NCBI GenBank assembly: GCA_009909005.1
Contig: JAAAOG010000127.1
Coordinates: forward strand, 32,688-96,687
DNA from: Alphaproteobacteria bacterium
Lineage (GTDB): Bacteria > Pseudomonadota > Alphaproteobacteria > DSM-16000 > Inquilinaceae
Direction: 5' to 3'
Length of the DNA stretch: 64,000 nt
Shown: in pieces, positions 42,786-51,577 of the stretch
Layout of the letters: the number at the start of each line of letters is the position of its first letter
Numbering within the stretch: position 1 is the stretch's first letter
Made by a program: the position numbers and the translations under genes
Notes under the pieces: model-generated
Databases searched by the model: none
Seen by the model: the letters and a program-made list of their open reading frames with translations, nothing else
What the model was told of the DNA's origin: nothing

Positions 42786-43087
42786 GCATAGCCTCCGTCA
42801 TCTGGACCGGCCCGGGCGCATCCGCCCCCAAAACCGGCCCCCTTACTTCCGGGCCCGTCCCGCCCGCCGAGGCGGACCGCAGCCGGGCCGTCTTGCCCTG
42901 TCCCAGAAGTCAGAACCGAAGCCGCCGGCGGCAGCGCCGCAGGCGGCCTTTTGGCCGTAACTCCCGTCTATGCGGGGGGTTTACGCCGCTTCTGTGGCGA
43001 AGCGGCTACCCGCAGTCTCGGACAGGCCGGGCCGGGTATCCCCGGCCCTCCGCCGGCGTGCTCGCGCACACCGGCGAAACGCGTTGC
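42786..43087 (-). promoter_or_regulatory. rplA-rplJ spacer, probable L10 leader
   Basis: 302 bases without a gene. On the transcribed strand it contains the hairpins GGCCGGG-gata-CCCGGCC (43030-43047) and GCCGCTTC / GAAGCGGC (42985-43006), then a G/C-rich region and the rplJ ribosome binding site. The position matches the autoregulatory L10 leader of other bacteria, but no base-level consensus match was tested. Confidence 0.55.
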
Positions 43088-43798
43088 TCAGACCGTCGGC
43101 GCCTCGTTGGACAGCTTGGAGATATCCAGCCGCAGCGACGGTCCCATCGTCGAACTCAGGCAGACCTTCTTGACATAGGTGCCCTTGGCGCCGCTCGGCT
43201 TGGCCCGCACGATGGCGCCGAAAAAGGCCCGGATGTTTTCGGCCAGCGCGTCCTCGGCGAAGCTCGCCTTGCCGACACCGGCATGGACGATGCCGCCCTT
43301 CTCGGCACGAAACTCGACGGTGCCGGCCTTGGCCGCCTTGATGGCGCCGGCCAAATCCTGGGTGACGGTGCCCAGCTTCGGGTTCGGCATCAGGCCGCGC
43401 GGCCCGAGGATCTTGCCGAGCCGGCCGACCACGCCCATCATGTCCGGCGTGGCGATGGCGCGGTCGAAGTCGAGCCGGCCCTCCTGGATTTCCTTGGCGA
43501 AATCCTCCGCCCCGACAATGTCGGCGCCGGCGGCTTCCGCTTCCTCGGCCTTCGGGCCCTTGGCGAAGACGGCGACCCGGACGCTCTTGCCGGTGCCGTT
43601 GGGCAGCTGCACCATGCCACGCACCATCTGGTCGGCGTGGCGGGTGTCGACCCCGAGATTCATCGCGATCTCGACCGTCTCGTCGAACTTGGCGGTCGCC
43701 CGCGCCTTGATTTCCTTGACACCCTCTTCGAGGTCGAAGGCGCGCTCCGGGTCGAGCCCCTGGCGCGCCATGACGAGCCGCTTCGGCATTTTGCTCAT
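43088..43798 (-). CDS. rplA: 50S ribosomal protein L1
   Basis: 236 residues. The pattern [32 protein letters not shown] and the signature [21 protein letters not shown] are those of bacterial L1. ATG 43798 follows GGAGTGAGG. It starts 4 bases after the rplK stop, so the two are one transcript. Confidence 0.99.
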   Translation of the reverse strand: MSKMPKRLVMARQGLDPERAFDLEEGVKEIKARATAKFDETVEIAMNLGVDTRHADQMVRGMVQLPNGTGKSVRVAVFAKGPKAEEAEAAGADIVGAEDFAKEIQEGRLDFDRAIATPDMMGVVGRLGKILGPRGLMPNPKLGTVTQDLAGAIKAAKAGTVEFRAEKGGIVHAGVGKASFAEDALAENIRAFFGAIVRAKPSGAKGTYVKKVCLSSTMGPSLRLDISKLSNEAPTV

Positions 43799-43802
43799 GG
43801 CC

Positions 43803-44231
43803 TCACTCCACCACTTCCAGGCCCATGGAGCGGGCCGAGCCACGGATCATCTCGACGGCGCCGTCCATGTCGACGGCATTCAGGTCGGGCATCTTGGTTT
43901 CGGCGATCTCCTTGATCTGGTCCATCGTCACCTGGCCGACATGGCCGCGCCCGGGCGTCTTGCTGCCTGAGGCGAGGCCGGCCGCCTTTTTCAGGAAATA
44001 CCCGACCGGCGGCGTCTTGGTGACGAAGGTGAAGCTGCGATCGCCATAGGCGGTGATCACCACCGGGATCGGCATGCCCTTTTCCAGATTCTGCGTCTGG
44101 GCGTTGAACGCCTTGCAGAACTCCATGATGTTGAGGCCGCGCTGACCGAGTGCCGGTCCGATCGGCGGCGACGGGTTGGCCGCCCCTGCCGGAACCTGCA
44201 GCTTGATCTGGCCGACGACTTTCTTTGCCAT
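43803..44231 (-). CDS. rplK: 50S ribosomal protein L11
   Basis: 142 residues, the standard length. The N-terminal [25 protein letters not shown] is the thiostrepton-binding face, and the C-terminal rRNA-binding domain ends [23 protein letters not shown] 44231. The upstream spacer (44232-44374) holds an inverted repeat CCCCGG / CCGGGG. Confidence 0.99.
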   Translation of the reverse strand: MAKKVVGQIKLQVPAGAANPSPPIGPALGQRGLNIMEFCKAFNAQTQNLEKGMPIPVVITAYGDRSFTFVTKTPPVGYFLKKAAGLASGSKTPGRGHVGQVTMDQIKEIAETKMPDLNAVDMDGAVEMIRGSARSMGLEVVE

Positions 44232-44374
44232 TGTCCATCCCTTGTCGTCACGCACGCCCCGGCTTTACGGATCCGGGGCCTTTGGGGATTTGCGTGGTCC
44301 GGCCGGCCGCATGGCCTTTTGCGGCCGCCTCCCACGCGGGGTCGCTCACTGTTCAAGATCTGTCCGGGGAGTGG

Positions 44375-44908
44375 TCAGACCTTCTCCACCTGCGAAAATT
44401 CCAGCTCGACCGGAGTCGCCCGGCCGAAGATCGATACGGCTACCTTCAGGCGCGAACGTTCCTCGTCGACCTCCTCGACATAGCCGGTGAAGGTCTCGAA
44501 CGGTCCCTCGCGCACCTTGACCTGCTCCCCCACCTCGAAGGTGATGGACGGCCGCGGCCGCTCGATGCCTTCCTGGACCTGCTTGATGATCCGTTCGGCC
44601 TCGGTGTCGCTGATCGGTTCGGGCTTGCCGCGGGCGCCGAGAAAGCCCGTGACCTTCGGCGTGTTGCGCACCAGGTGCCAGGTCTCGTCGTCCAGCTCCA
44701 TCTTGATCAGCACATAGCCCGGGAAGAACTTGCGCTCGGTCTGGACCTTCTGGCCGCGGCGCAGCTCCACAACCTCCTCCGTCGGGACGGAGATGTCGTG
44801 GATCTTCTCGTCCATGCCCTTTTGCTGGGCCTGCTCGCGAATCGACTGCGCGACCTTCTTCTCGAAGCCGGAATGCGCGTTGATCACGTACCAGCGCGGA
44901 ATGGCCAT
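44375..44908 (-). CDS. nusG: Transcription termination/antitermination protein NusG
   Basis: 177 residues. NGN domain (RWYVINAHSGFEKKVAQSI, FPGYVLIKMELDDETWHLVRNTPKVTGF) and C-terminal KOW domain (GEQVKVREGPFETFTGYVEEVD). Couples RNA polymerase with Rho or the ribosome. ATG 44908, 5 bases after the secE stop. Confidence 0.99.
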   Translation of the reverse strand: MAIPRWYVINAHSGFEKKVAQSIREQAQQKGMDEKIHDISVPTEEVVELRRGQKVQTERKFFPGYVLIKMELDDETWHLVRNTPKVTGFLGARGKPEPISDTEAERIIKQVQEGIERPRPSITFEVGEQVKVREGPFETFTGYVEEVDEERSRLKVAVSIFGRATPVELEFSQVEKV

Positions 44909-44913
44909 CGGCG

Positions 44914-45111
44914 TCACCCTCCGATGCCCAGGATCAGCTGGACGGCAAGGGACGCAAGCTGGTCGACAATCAGAAAGAAAATGGCCATGATGATGACGAA
45001 CACGAACACCATCACCGTGGTGATCATGGTTTCCTTGCGCGTCGGCCAGGTGACCTTGCTGACTTCCTGCCGGACCTGACGGTAGAACACCGCGGGATTC
45101 GTCTTGGCCAT
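44914..45111 (-). CDS. secE: Preprotein translocase subunit SecE
   Basis: 65 residues, the short single-helix form. An amphipathic helix with the conserved RQVRQEVSKVTWPTRKET is followed by one transmembrane segment (TTVMVFVFVIIMAIFFLIVDQLASL). ATG 45111. It clamps the SecY halves in the inner membrane. Confidence 0.98.
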   Translation of the reverse strand: MAKTNPAVFYRQVRQEVSKVTWPTRKETMITTVMVFVFVIIMAIFFLIVDQLASLAVQLILGIGG

Positions 45112-45171
45112 TGTTCGAACAGTCAATCTTCGACGAAAGGGGCACCGGTCTTGCGGCCGGCGCGGCTCTCT

Positions 45172-45252
45172 GCATCACTGGGCTTCACGGTGATACAGCT
45201 TCAGGGTCTTACAACGTCACGGTCGTCCAGTGTCACGGTCTTACAGCGTCAC
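45172..45252 (-). repeat. 16-bp tandem repeat upstream of secE
   Basis: Four units in exact 16-base register: GGTGATACAGCTTCAG (45189-45204), GGTCTTACAACGTCAC (45205-45220), GGTCGTCCAGTGTCAC (45221-45236) and GGTCTTACAGCGTCAC (45237-45252), plus a degenerate fifth unit at 45172-45188. It sits between tRNA-Trp and secE in the leader of the secE-nusG transcript. Confidence 0.85.
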
Positions 45253-45285
45253 ATTGCATCTCATGCCCGGTCAGCAGGGTGCGGC

Positions 45286-45361
45286 TGGCAGGAGTGGAGG
45301 GACTCGAACCCCCAGCCCCCGGTTTTGGAGACCGGTGCTCTACCAATTGAGCTACACTCCT
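45286..45361 (-). tRNA. tRNA-Trp (anticodon CCA)
   Basis: 76 nt with encoded CCA. Acceptor AGGAGTG pairs with CACTCCT, D-arm AGCTCAATTGGTAGAGC, anticodon loop CTCCAAA giving CCA, T-arm GGGGGTTCGAGTCCCTC. It precedes secE-nusG, the common bacterial arrangement. Confidence 0.98.
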
Positions 45362-45400
45362 AACGCTGTCCCGACCCTTCGCCGCCCGACACACGCGAAC

Positions 45401-45427
45401 CCGCGCGTTCGGCAACCGAACGCGCGG
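45401..45427 (-). terminator. Strong hairpin between glgC and tRNA-Trp
   Basis: Perfect 12-bp stem CCGCGCGTTCGG / CCGAACGCGCGG with a CAA loop, 128 bases after the glgC stop. It lacks a U-run, but its place between two same-strand transcripts suggests an end for glgC. Confidence 0.6.
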
Positions 45428-45555
45428 CTCTGCCTGTCCCGCGATGGCGAACGGTGTTACTAGCGGAGTTCGGCAGAAAACGCAATATGGGGTTTGCCCC
45501 CTGTTCTTCCCAAGAGGGAATCCGGTCCGCACCGTGGCGGCGGCGCCGTCATCCC

Positions 45556-46809
45556 TCACACCGAAATATTTGTCAGGTCAATATGGGAGCGGCTGCCTTC
45601 GACCGTGACGATGCCGCTGTCGCTGCGGCTGAAACGGGCCGCGTCCTGTTCCTCGTCATAGCCGATCATGGTGCCGGCCGGGATGGTGACGTTCTTTTCG
45701 ATAATCGCCTTGCGGATCTTGCAGTTCGGCCCGATCACGCAATTGTCGAATATGATGGAGTCGAAGACCTCCGTTCCGGAATCGACCAAGACATTGCGTC
45801 CAAGGACCGAGTTTTGCACGACGCCGCCCCGGAAAATACAGCCATTGGCGATCGTGGATTCAATCGCCGCCCCCTGATTGCCGTCTTCGTCATATTCGAA
45901 CTTGGCCGGCGGTGTGGCATAGCTGGAGGTACGCAGCGGCCATTCGCGGTTATACAGATTCAGCGCCGGATCTTTGGAATTCAGGTCCATATTGGCTTCG
46001 TAATAGGCATCGATGGTGCCGACATCGCGCCAATAGGGCCGCTTGTCGTGCGGCTCTCCGGGAATCCGGTTGTCGAAGAAGTCATAGGCGAACATCCGCG
46101 CATCGTTCAGCTTCAGGGGCAGGATGTCCTTGCCGAAATCATGGGAGCTGTCCTCCCGCGCCGCGTCCTCGCGCAGCATGTGCACCAGCACGTCGGGATC
46201 GAAGACGTAATTGCCCATGGAGGCATAAATAAGGTCAGGATAGCCGGGAATGGTCGGTGCATCGGCCTTTTTCTCATGAAAACCGACGATGCGTCCATTC
46301 TCGGTCGTTTCGAGCACACCAAATTCTCTGGCGTACTTCTTGTCGTACGGGATCGCCGCGACCGTCACTTCAGAGCGCTTCTGAATGTGATATTCGATCA
46401 TCTCCCGAATATTCATCCGGTAGACGTGATCGGCGCCGAAAATGACGACGATGTCCGGGTGCGACTGCTCGATCAGGTTGATGTTCTGGTAGATCGCATC
46501 GGCGGTGCCGCGATACCAGGTCTCGGCCGCCGTTGCCATCTGCGCCGGCACCGGAATGACGAACTGGCTCTTCAGCAGGCTGTCGAACTGCCAGCCGTCG
46601 CGCATATGCTGCAGCAGCGACTGGCTGCGGAACTGCACCAGAACATAGATCGAGTGAATATCGGAATTGACGAGATTGCTCAGCACGAAATCGACAATAC
46701 GGTATTTGCCGGCGAAGGGCACGGCCGGCTTGGCCCGCTGATTGGTGAGAGGCGCCAGCCTCGTTCCTTTGCCGCCGGCCAGAACCAGGCCAAGGACTTT
46801 CAAGAGCAT
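45556..46809 (-). CDS. glgC: Glucose-1-phosphate adenylyltransferase
   Basis: Makes ADP-glucose for glycogen synthesis. 417 residues. LVLAGGKGTRLAPLTNQRAKPAVPFAGKYR is the nucleotide site, FGADHVYRMNIREMIEYH and the glucose-1-P region SMGNYVFDPDVL follow, and the C-terminal beta-helix (GCIFRGGVVQNSVLGRNVLVDSG) is allosteric. ATG 46809 follows AGGGAGAGG; an ATG 6 codons upstream is less likely. No glgA or glgB adjacent. Confidence 0.96.
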   Translation of the reverse strand: MLLKVLGLVLAGGKGTRLAPLTNQRAKPAVPFAGKYRIVDFVLSNLVNSDIHSIYVLVQFRSQSLLQHMRDGWQFDSLLKSQFVIPVPAQMATAAETWYRGTADAIYQNINLIEQSHPDIVVIFGADHVYRMNIREMIEYHIQKRSEVTVAAIPYDKKYAREFGVLETTENGRIVGFHEKKADAPTIPGYPDLIYASMGNYVFDPDVLVHMLREDAAREDSSHDFGKDILPLKLNDARMFAYDFFDNRIPGEPHDKRPYWRDVGTIDAYYEANMDLNSKDPALNLYNREWPLRTSSYATPPAKFEYDEDGNQGAAIESTIANGCIFRGGVVQNSVLGRNVLVDSGTEVFDSIIFDNCVIGPNCKIRKAIIEKNVTIPAGTMIGYDEEQDAARFSRSDSGIVTVEGSRSHIDLTNISV

Positions 46810-46972
46810 GGGGACCTCTCCCTTCATCGCCTTGTCTCCGGCGGTGCGCCGGCAGGCACACTCTGAGTTTCGCCGACGGGATGGCGGGAATCAATGCCAG
46901 TGACCGGCATTGCTTCGGCGCCGCACCCGGAAGGCGCCGGCCGGCCGGAGAGAGCGACAATCGGGCGCACGC

Positions 46973-48874
46973 CTATTGCGCGGCAAGCAGGGCCGAGGGG
47001 CGGGGCCCGTCGCGGGCCGTGTCGTCCTCCAGAACCCGCTCCGGCGGGAACCAGAGCGAGACCGTGGTGCCGACATCGACCGCGCTGGTCAGGTGGAACT
47101 CGCCGCCATGCCGCTCGATGAAGGACTTGACCAGCGGCAGACCGAGCCCGGTGCCGTGATAATGCTCCTGCGGCTGGTTCTGGGCCTGGCCGAAGGGTTC
47201 CATCACCTTGGCAAGGTCGGCCTCGGCGATGCCGATGCCGGTGTCGGCGACCCGCACGGTCAGGCCGCCATGGTCGCGTTCGGCCGACAGGGTGACATGG
47301 CCGCCCGCCGGCGTGAACTTCAGCGCGTTCGAGAGCAGATTCAGGAGCATCTGCTTCAGGACCCGCAAATCGCTGCGCAGGCGCGGCAGGTCGCGCGGTA
47401 TCTCCATGTCCAGCGACAGCTCGCGGCGATGCGCCGTCTCCCGCACGAGGCGCTGCACCGCATGGGCGGCATAGCGCAGGTCCACCTCTTCTTCGGCCAG
47501 TTCGAAGCGGCCGGCCTCGACCTTGGCGAGGTCGAGAATGTCGTTGATGACCGAGAGCAGATGGCTGCCGCTTTCATGGATATCGGCGGCGTACTGGCTA
47601 TAGGACTGCCAGGCATCCGGACCGCCGAGATGGTCCCGCATGATCTCGGAGAAGCCGAGAATGGCGTTGAGCGGCGTGCGCAGCTCATGGCTCATGCGGG
47701 CGAGGAACTCCGATTTCGCCTTGTTGGCATTGTCGGCCTGGGCCTGGGCCTGCTCGGCCTGGCGCCGGGCGCTGTCCAGCTCCTCGGCCAGATGGACCAT
47801 TTCCGCCCCCTGGTCCTCCAGCCGGGCCTGGCTGATTTCCAGATCGGCGATACGGGTGCACAGCTCCTCTTCGGCCTCGCTCAACCGCTCGATATTGCGT
47901 GAGATCAGCCGGACGAACGCGATCGTGCCGATGACGATCAGGATGCCGGTGACCAGGGCCGGCAGCGCCAGCCAGTACCAGCCCTGCACCAGCTGCCCCC
48001 GGTCGATCGCGGCGACCGACAGAAGCGGCCAGCCGGCAACCGGGCTGACATTGACGATATGGCTGAGCGGCCGGTCGGGCCCGCCAATCAACGCGTCTGT
48101 CATCCAGGTCTCGTCGCCGCCCCGGGCCAGCCGGTCGCCGACCGCGCTGCCGGTCGTAACCCCGGTATAGCCCAGGAAGACCGGGGTGCTGGCGAAGACG
48201 CGACCGCTGGCCATGATCAGGCCGGTATCCATCGCCCGGGCTTCGTTGACGCTTTGGTAGAACTCTCCAAAATATTGAGGGTTGATCCGGGCAATGATGG
48301 CGGCCCGCAACCGGCCCTGGCGGTCCGCCACGGGCCTGCCGATGGGGATCAGGCTTGGCCCACCGTGCCCAACGGCCATGGGCCGGCCCAGCACCGGCCT
48401 CGGGTCGGCGCCCATCCCCTGTCCGCCAACCAGACGCCGGACGATATCCGATCCCGAGAGATCGACGCGCAGCGGCGGATGGTGAAGGGAATCGACGAGG
48501 AGAGTGCCTTGCGGGCTGACCAGCATCAGCGAATGGATCAGCGGCTGAATTTCCGCCTGCCGCCGCAGCAATTCGTGGAGCACGACGTCAGGGGCATTGC
48601 CCATCTGCCAGATGCGCTCCAGGCGGTCGGCAATCTGTCCGAGAGAAACATTGACGGCATCGAGGCTGCGGGCCGCATGGCCGGCCAGGGTGCGGGACCG
48701 GGCCAGGGTTCCGGTCTCGGCCTCCTGATAGCGGTTCTCGTAATCGATCACCGTGATCAGCGCGAGAAGGCCGATGGCGCAGACTGCCGCAGCGATACCG
48801 AAGAGCCGGATCCGCCTGAGAACGGAGGTGTAGTGCCCGGCTGGAGCCATATACATCATGACGTGTGCGTGCAT
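46973..48874 (-). CDS. Membrane sensor histidine kinase (Cache-like sensor)
   Basis: About 633 residues (start uncertain: ATG 48874, or GTG 48907 or ATG 48859). Two transmembrane helices flank a periplasmic double-Cache-like sensor (LMLVSPQGTLLVDSLHH, DTGLIMASGRVFASTPVFLG). Inside follow a coiled coil (LSEAEEELCTRIADLEISQARLEDQGAE), HisKA with the phospho-His near residue 396 (MSHELRTPLNAILGFSE) and HATPase_c (VLKQMLLNLLSNALKFTPAGG, VADTGIGIAEADL, GTGLGLPLVKSF). No response regulator is adjacent, so its partner is elsewhere. Confidence 0.9.
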   Translation of the reverse strand: MHAHVMMYMAPAGHYTSVLRRIRLFGIAAAVCAIGLLALITVIDYENRYQEAETGTLARSRTLAGHAARSLDAVNVSLGQIADRLERIWQMGNAPDVVLHELLRRQAEIQPLIHSLMLVSPQGTLLVDSLHHPPLRVDLSGSDIVRRLVGGQGMGADPRPVLGRPMAVGHGGPSLIPIGRPVADRQGRLRAAIIARINPQYFGEFYQSVNEARAMDTGLIMASGRVFASTPVFLGYTGVTTGSAVGDRLARGGDETWMTDALIGGPDRPLSHIVNVSPVAGWPLLSVAAIDRGQLVQGWYWLALPALVTGILIVIGTIAFVRLISRNIERLSEAEEELCTRIADLEISQARLEDQGAEMVHLAEELDSARRQAEQAQAQADNANKAKSEFLARMSHELRTPLNAILGFSEIMRDHLGGPDAWQSYSQYAADIHESGSHLLSVINDILDLAKVEAGRFELAEEEVDLRYAAHAVQRLVRETAHRRELSLDMEIPRDLPRLRSDLRVLKQMLLNLLSNALKFTPAGGHVTLSAERDHGGLTVRVADTGIGIAEADLAKVMEPFGQAQNQPQEHYHGTGLGLPLVKSFIERHGGEFHLTSAVDVGTTVSLWFPPERVLEDDTARDGPRPSALLAAQ

Positions 48875-48981
48875 CCAGCGGTATGAGGACTGCTTCCGAA
48901 GGAGCACATACCGATTACGTGAAAGGCCTTAACAAACCCCTATTTGAAAGCGGGAACATTCAACGTAAGAACACTTCGAAA

Positions 48982-49266
48982 TCAATTTGCATTTGCGTCG
49001 GTCAGGTCCTGCGGCGTGTTCTGGATCGGCTCATAGCCGCGGATCAGGCGGTTCGGCGGGCCGTCCAGCCTCTGCGCATAACAGTCGGCGCCGGCCAAAG
49101 TCCGGTAGCAATAGATCGGCGTTTCCCCGACCGGAAGGCCGGTCGGGCCGACGACGACGGTGGAGGGCGGCGGCGGCTCCTGGGTGCAGCCCGCCGCCCC
49201 GCCGGCCGCCAGCAGCGCCAGGGCGAGCGCCGCCGGAAGCCGATATGAAGACAGGGCGTTTTTCAT
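48982..49266 (-). CDS. Small lipoprotein, Cys-containing
   Basis: 94 residues. Signal sequence with lipobox GAAGC (Cys near 27). The mature part TQEPPPPSTVVVGPTGLPVGETPIYCYRTLAGADCYAQ is found in short alphaproteobacterial lipoproteins; no function known. ATG 49266. It is co-oriented with the histidine kinase downstream. Confidence 0.75.
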   Translation of the reverse strand: MKNALSSYRLPAALALALLAAGGAAGCTQEPPPPSTVVVGPTGLPVGETPIYCYRTLAGADCYAQRLDGPPNRLIRGYEPIQNTPQDLTDANAN

Positions 49267-49338
49267 GCCCGGAACATTGCCGAGCCATGAATGAACAAAC
49301 CTCTAACACGGTTAATGCCCGGCCGAATCCCGTCCGCC

Positions 49339-50340
49339 TCAGGCGTTCACGTCCACGACGACGCGCCCACGCGTCCGCCCCTGGAGAATTTCCTTGCCGA
49401 GCGCCGGCAGCTCGCCGAGCGGCACCAGCGTCGAAATCCGGTCGATAAGGTCCCCCGGCAGGTGGTCGACGATCATCTGCCAGGCGGCCTTGCGCTCGTC
49501 CATCGGGCAGAGAACGCTGTCGATGCCGAGCAGGCTGACACCGCGCAGCAGGAACGGCACGACCGTCGCCGGCAGGTCGTTGCCGGCGGCCAGCCCGCAG
49601 GCCGCGACGGCGCCGCGATAGCGCATCTGGCTCAGCACCTTGGCGAGCGTCGTGCTGCCGACATTGTCGATCGCCGCCCCCCAGCGCTCCTTGTCGAGAG
49701 GCTTGATCGTGCCGTCCGACAACTCGTGCCGGTCGATCAGGGCCGCCGCGCCCAGCTCGCGCAGATAGGCGTGCGTCTCTTCCCGGCCGGTTGCCGCGGT
49801 CACCGAAAAACCGCGCCGGGATGCCAGAGCCACCGCGACGCTGCCCACCCCGCCGGCCGCGCCGGTGACCAGCAGCGGCGCCTCCGGGTCCGGAGCGATC
49901 CCGAAACGTTCCAGCTTCATCAGCGCCAGCGCCGCGGTGAAGCCGGCGGTGCCGATCGCCATCGCCCGCCTGGCGTCGAGGCCGGCCGGCATCGGGACCA
50001 GCCAGTCGCCGGGCACGCGGGCCCGCGCCGCATAGCCGCCCCAGCGGCTCTCGCCGACCCGCCAGCCGGTCAGGATGACGGCGTCGCCGGGCTTGAAGGC
50101 CGGATGTGCCGACTCGGCCACCGTGCCGGCGAAATCGACACCCGGGACATGCGGGTATTTGCGCACCAGCCGGCCGAGCCCGTTCAGGATCATGCCGTCC
50201 TTGTAATTCAGGTCCGAATAGGCGACGTCGACGGTGACGTCGCCCTCCGGCAGGTCGGCGTCGGTCAGCGTCTCGAAGCCGGCGGTGACGCCGCCGCCCT
50301 CGGCCTCGTGCAGGACCAGCGCCCGAAATCCCTTGGCCAT
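49339..50340 (-). CDS. Zinc-independent alcohol dehydrogenase-like reductase, AcuI/YhdH type
   Basis: 333 residues. MDR superfamily: N-terminal VAYSDLNYKDGMILNGLGRL and YPHVPGVDFAGTV, nucleotide motif LVTGAAGGVGSVAVALASRRG, no zinc-binding Cys cluster. The YhdH/AcuI branch (GTAGFTAALALMKLE, PLDKERWGAAIDNVGS) reduces acryloyl-CoA with NADPH, a detoxifying step in DMSP and 3-hydroxypropionate use. ATG 50340 follows GGGGAGGAAACGG. Confidence 0.9.
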   Translation of the reverse strand: MAKGFRALVLHEAEGGGVTAGFETLTDADLPEGDVTVDVAYSDLNYKDGMILNGLGRLVRKYPHVPGVDFAGTVAESAHPAFKPGDAVILTGWRVGESRWGGYAARARVPGDWLVPMPAGLDARRAMAIGTAGFTAALALMKLERFGIAPDPEAPLLVTGAAGGVGSVAVALASRRGFSVTAATGREETHAYLRELGAAALIDRHELSDGTIKPLDKERWGAAIDNVGSTTLAKVLSQMRYRGAVAACGLAAGNDLPATVVPFLLRGVSLLGIDSVLCPMDERKAAWQMIVDHLPGDLIDRISTLVPLGELPALGKEILQGRTRGRVVVDVNA

Positions 50341-50471
50341 CCGTTTCCTCCCCGTCCTTGTCTTTGTCTTTAGTCTTTGCTCGATCGTTCGGTGCCATGT
50401 CGTCGCACCGGCCATAGAACGATGCCGGGCAGGCCGGCGCAAGCCCCGGCGGCCGCTTTCAGGCCCCACAG

Positions 50472-51041
50472 CTATTGCTGCTCTTGCTGCCGCCAGCGGT
50501 GGTGCCGGTGCATGTCGACGGCGGCATCCGCCAGCCTTGCGCGGGTTTCGGCATCGACCCGGCCGCTCAGCTCGATCAGCACCTCCTGAACCGCCGCCTG
50601 CAGGGCCAGGGTGCGGTCGCGCACCGTCGCCATCGCCGCAGCGAACGCCGCCTGGTCGAAGGGCTCCGCCCGCAAGATGCGGAGGGCCTCCACCCGGGCA
50701 TTGCGCAGCTCGCGCATATGCCGGCGGATCTCCGGCCGCCGGTCCATGAACATGCGCCGCGCCTCAATGCGGGTCGAGGCGGGCAGTTCCCTGAGAAGCT
50801 GGGACACCGCACCGGGGCCGAGCGCCGCGGCGCCCGGCGAACCATGGTCGCGCCAGTCGGCTAGGCGGCCGCCGGCCAGAATGCCGACCAGAAAGAGATT
50901 GAGCGCCAGAGAGACGATCAGAAGAACGCTCCGCCAGCGACGGCGCGGCGGCGGCGCGGCTCCGGCGCTCGCCGGCCCGCCTGCGCCGCCGGCCCCGCCG
51001 GACGCCGGCGGCATTCCGCCCTGAGGATATCGGCGCGTCAT
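50472..51041 (-). CDS. Periplasmic heavy-metal-sensor-like protein (CnrX/Spy-like)
   Basis: 189 residues. Pro/Gly-rich cytoplasmic lead, one transmembrane helix (SVLLIVSLALNLFLVGILAGG), then a helical hairpin (STRIEARRMFMDRRPEIRRHMRELRNARVEA, FDQAAFAAAMATVRDRTLALQAAVQEV) like CnrX and Spy family proteins. Its His-rich end (DMHRHHRW) could bind metal. Last gene of a cassette with an ECF sigma factor; its start overlaps the previous stop by 4 bases (ATGA), so it probably modulates sigma release. Confidence 0.8.
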   Translation of the reverse strand: MTRRYPQGGMPPASGGAGGAGGPASAGAAPPPRRRWRSVLLIVSLALNLFLVGILAGGRLADWRDHGSPGAAALGPGAVSQLLRELPASTRIEARRMFMDRRPEIRRHMRELRNARVEALRILRAEPFDQAAFAAAMATVRDRTLALQAAVQEVLIELSGRVDAETRARLADAAVDMHRHHRWRQQEQQ

Positions 51042-51577
51042 AGGCTCGGGTCCTCGGAGGCCAGCCCGCCGAAGGCGAACATGTCGACCGCCTGCTGTTC
51101 CGCTTGCGTCCAGGCAGTGCCGCCATCGGCCAGCGGCGTCAGATAGCCGACGGCGACCCCGACCAGCAGCGAGGCGGCGAGCGCCGCGGCGCCCCGCCAG
51201 TCGGCAGCCTCCGGCAGCAGCTGGCGCAGCCAAAGCGCCGCCCGTGCCGCCAGCCCGCGGTCCGGCTGCGACCGCCGGCCGCGAGTCTTCGCAAGGGCCG
51301 AGGCCTGAGCCGGCGCCCGGGCCAGAATAGCGTCGGCCAGGGCCGGCGCCGGCGCCGGCACCACGGACTCGGCGAGCAGGGCGTCGAGCGCCGCCGCCTC
51401 GTCGCGCCGGGCGCGCGCCTCTGCCGAGACCTCCAGCAAAGCCAGAGCCGCCGGCCGTTCCGTCGCCGGCCAGCGCTCCGGCCGGGCGCCGTAGGCGTCG
51501 ACCAGGGCGGCGAAGCGATCCAGGCTCATGTCCGCCGGGAATTCGCCCGACGGCGTCCTTGTCTCATGACCGGTCAT
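51038..51577 (-). CDS. Putative anti-sigma factor (single-pass membrane protein)
   Basis: 179 residues. The N-terminal DRFAALVDAYGARPERWPATERPAALALLEVSAEARAR pattern is common in proteins next to ECF sigma genes of Alphaproteobacteria. One transmembrane helix lies at about 132-148 (AAALAASLLVGVAVGYL). The HxxxCxxC zinc motif of classical anti-sigma domains is missing. It overlaps the sigma gene by 4 bases (51574-51577) and the next gene by 4, so all three are translated together. Confidence 0.65.
   Translation of the reverse strand: MTGHETRTPSGEFPADMSLDRFAALVDAYGARPERWPATERPAALALLEVSAEARARRDEAAALDALLAESVVPAPAPALADAILARAPAQASALAKTRGRRSQPDRGLAARAALWLRQLLPEAADWRGAAALAASLLVGVAVGYLTPLADGGTAWTQAEQQAVDMFAFGGLASEDPSL

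Noticed and set aside
51038..51577. Zinc-type anti-sigma factor
   Set aside because: No HxxxCxxC motif; only its position and membrane topology support an anti-sigma role, so it is called putative.
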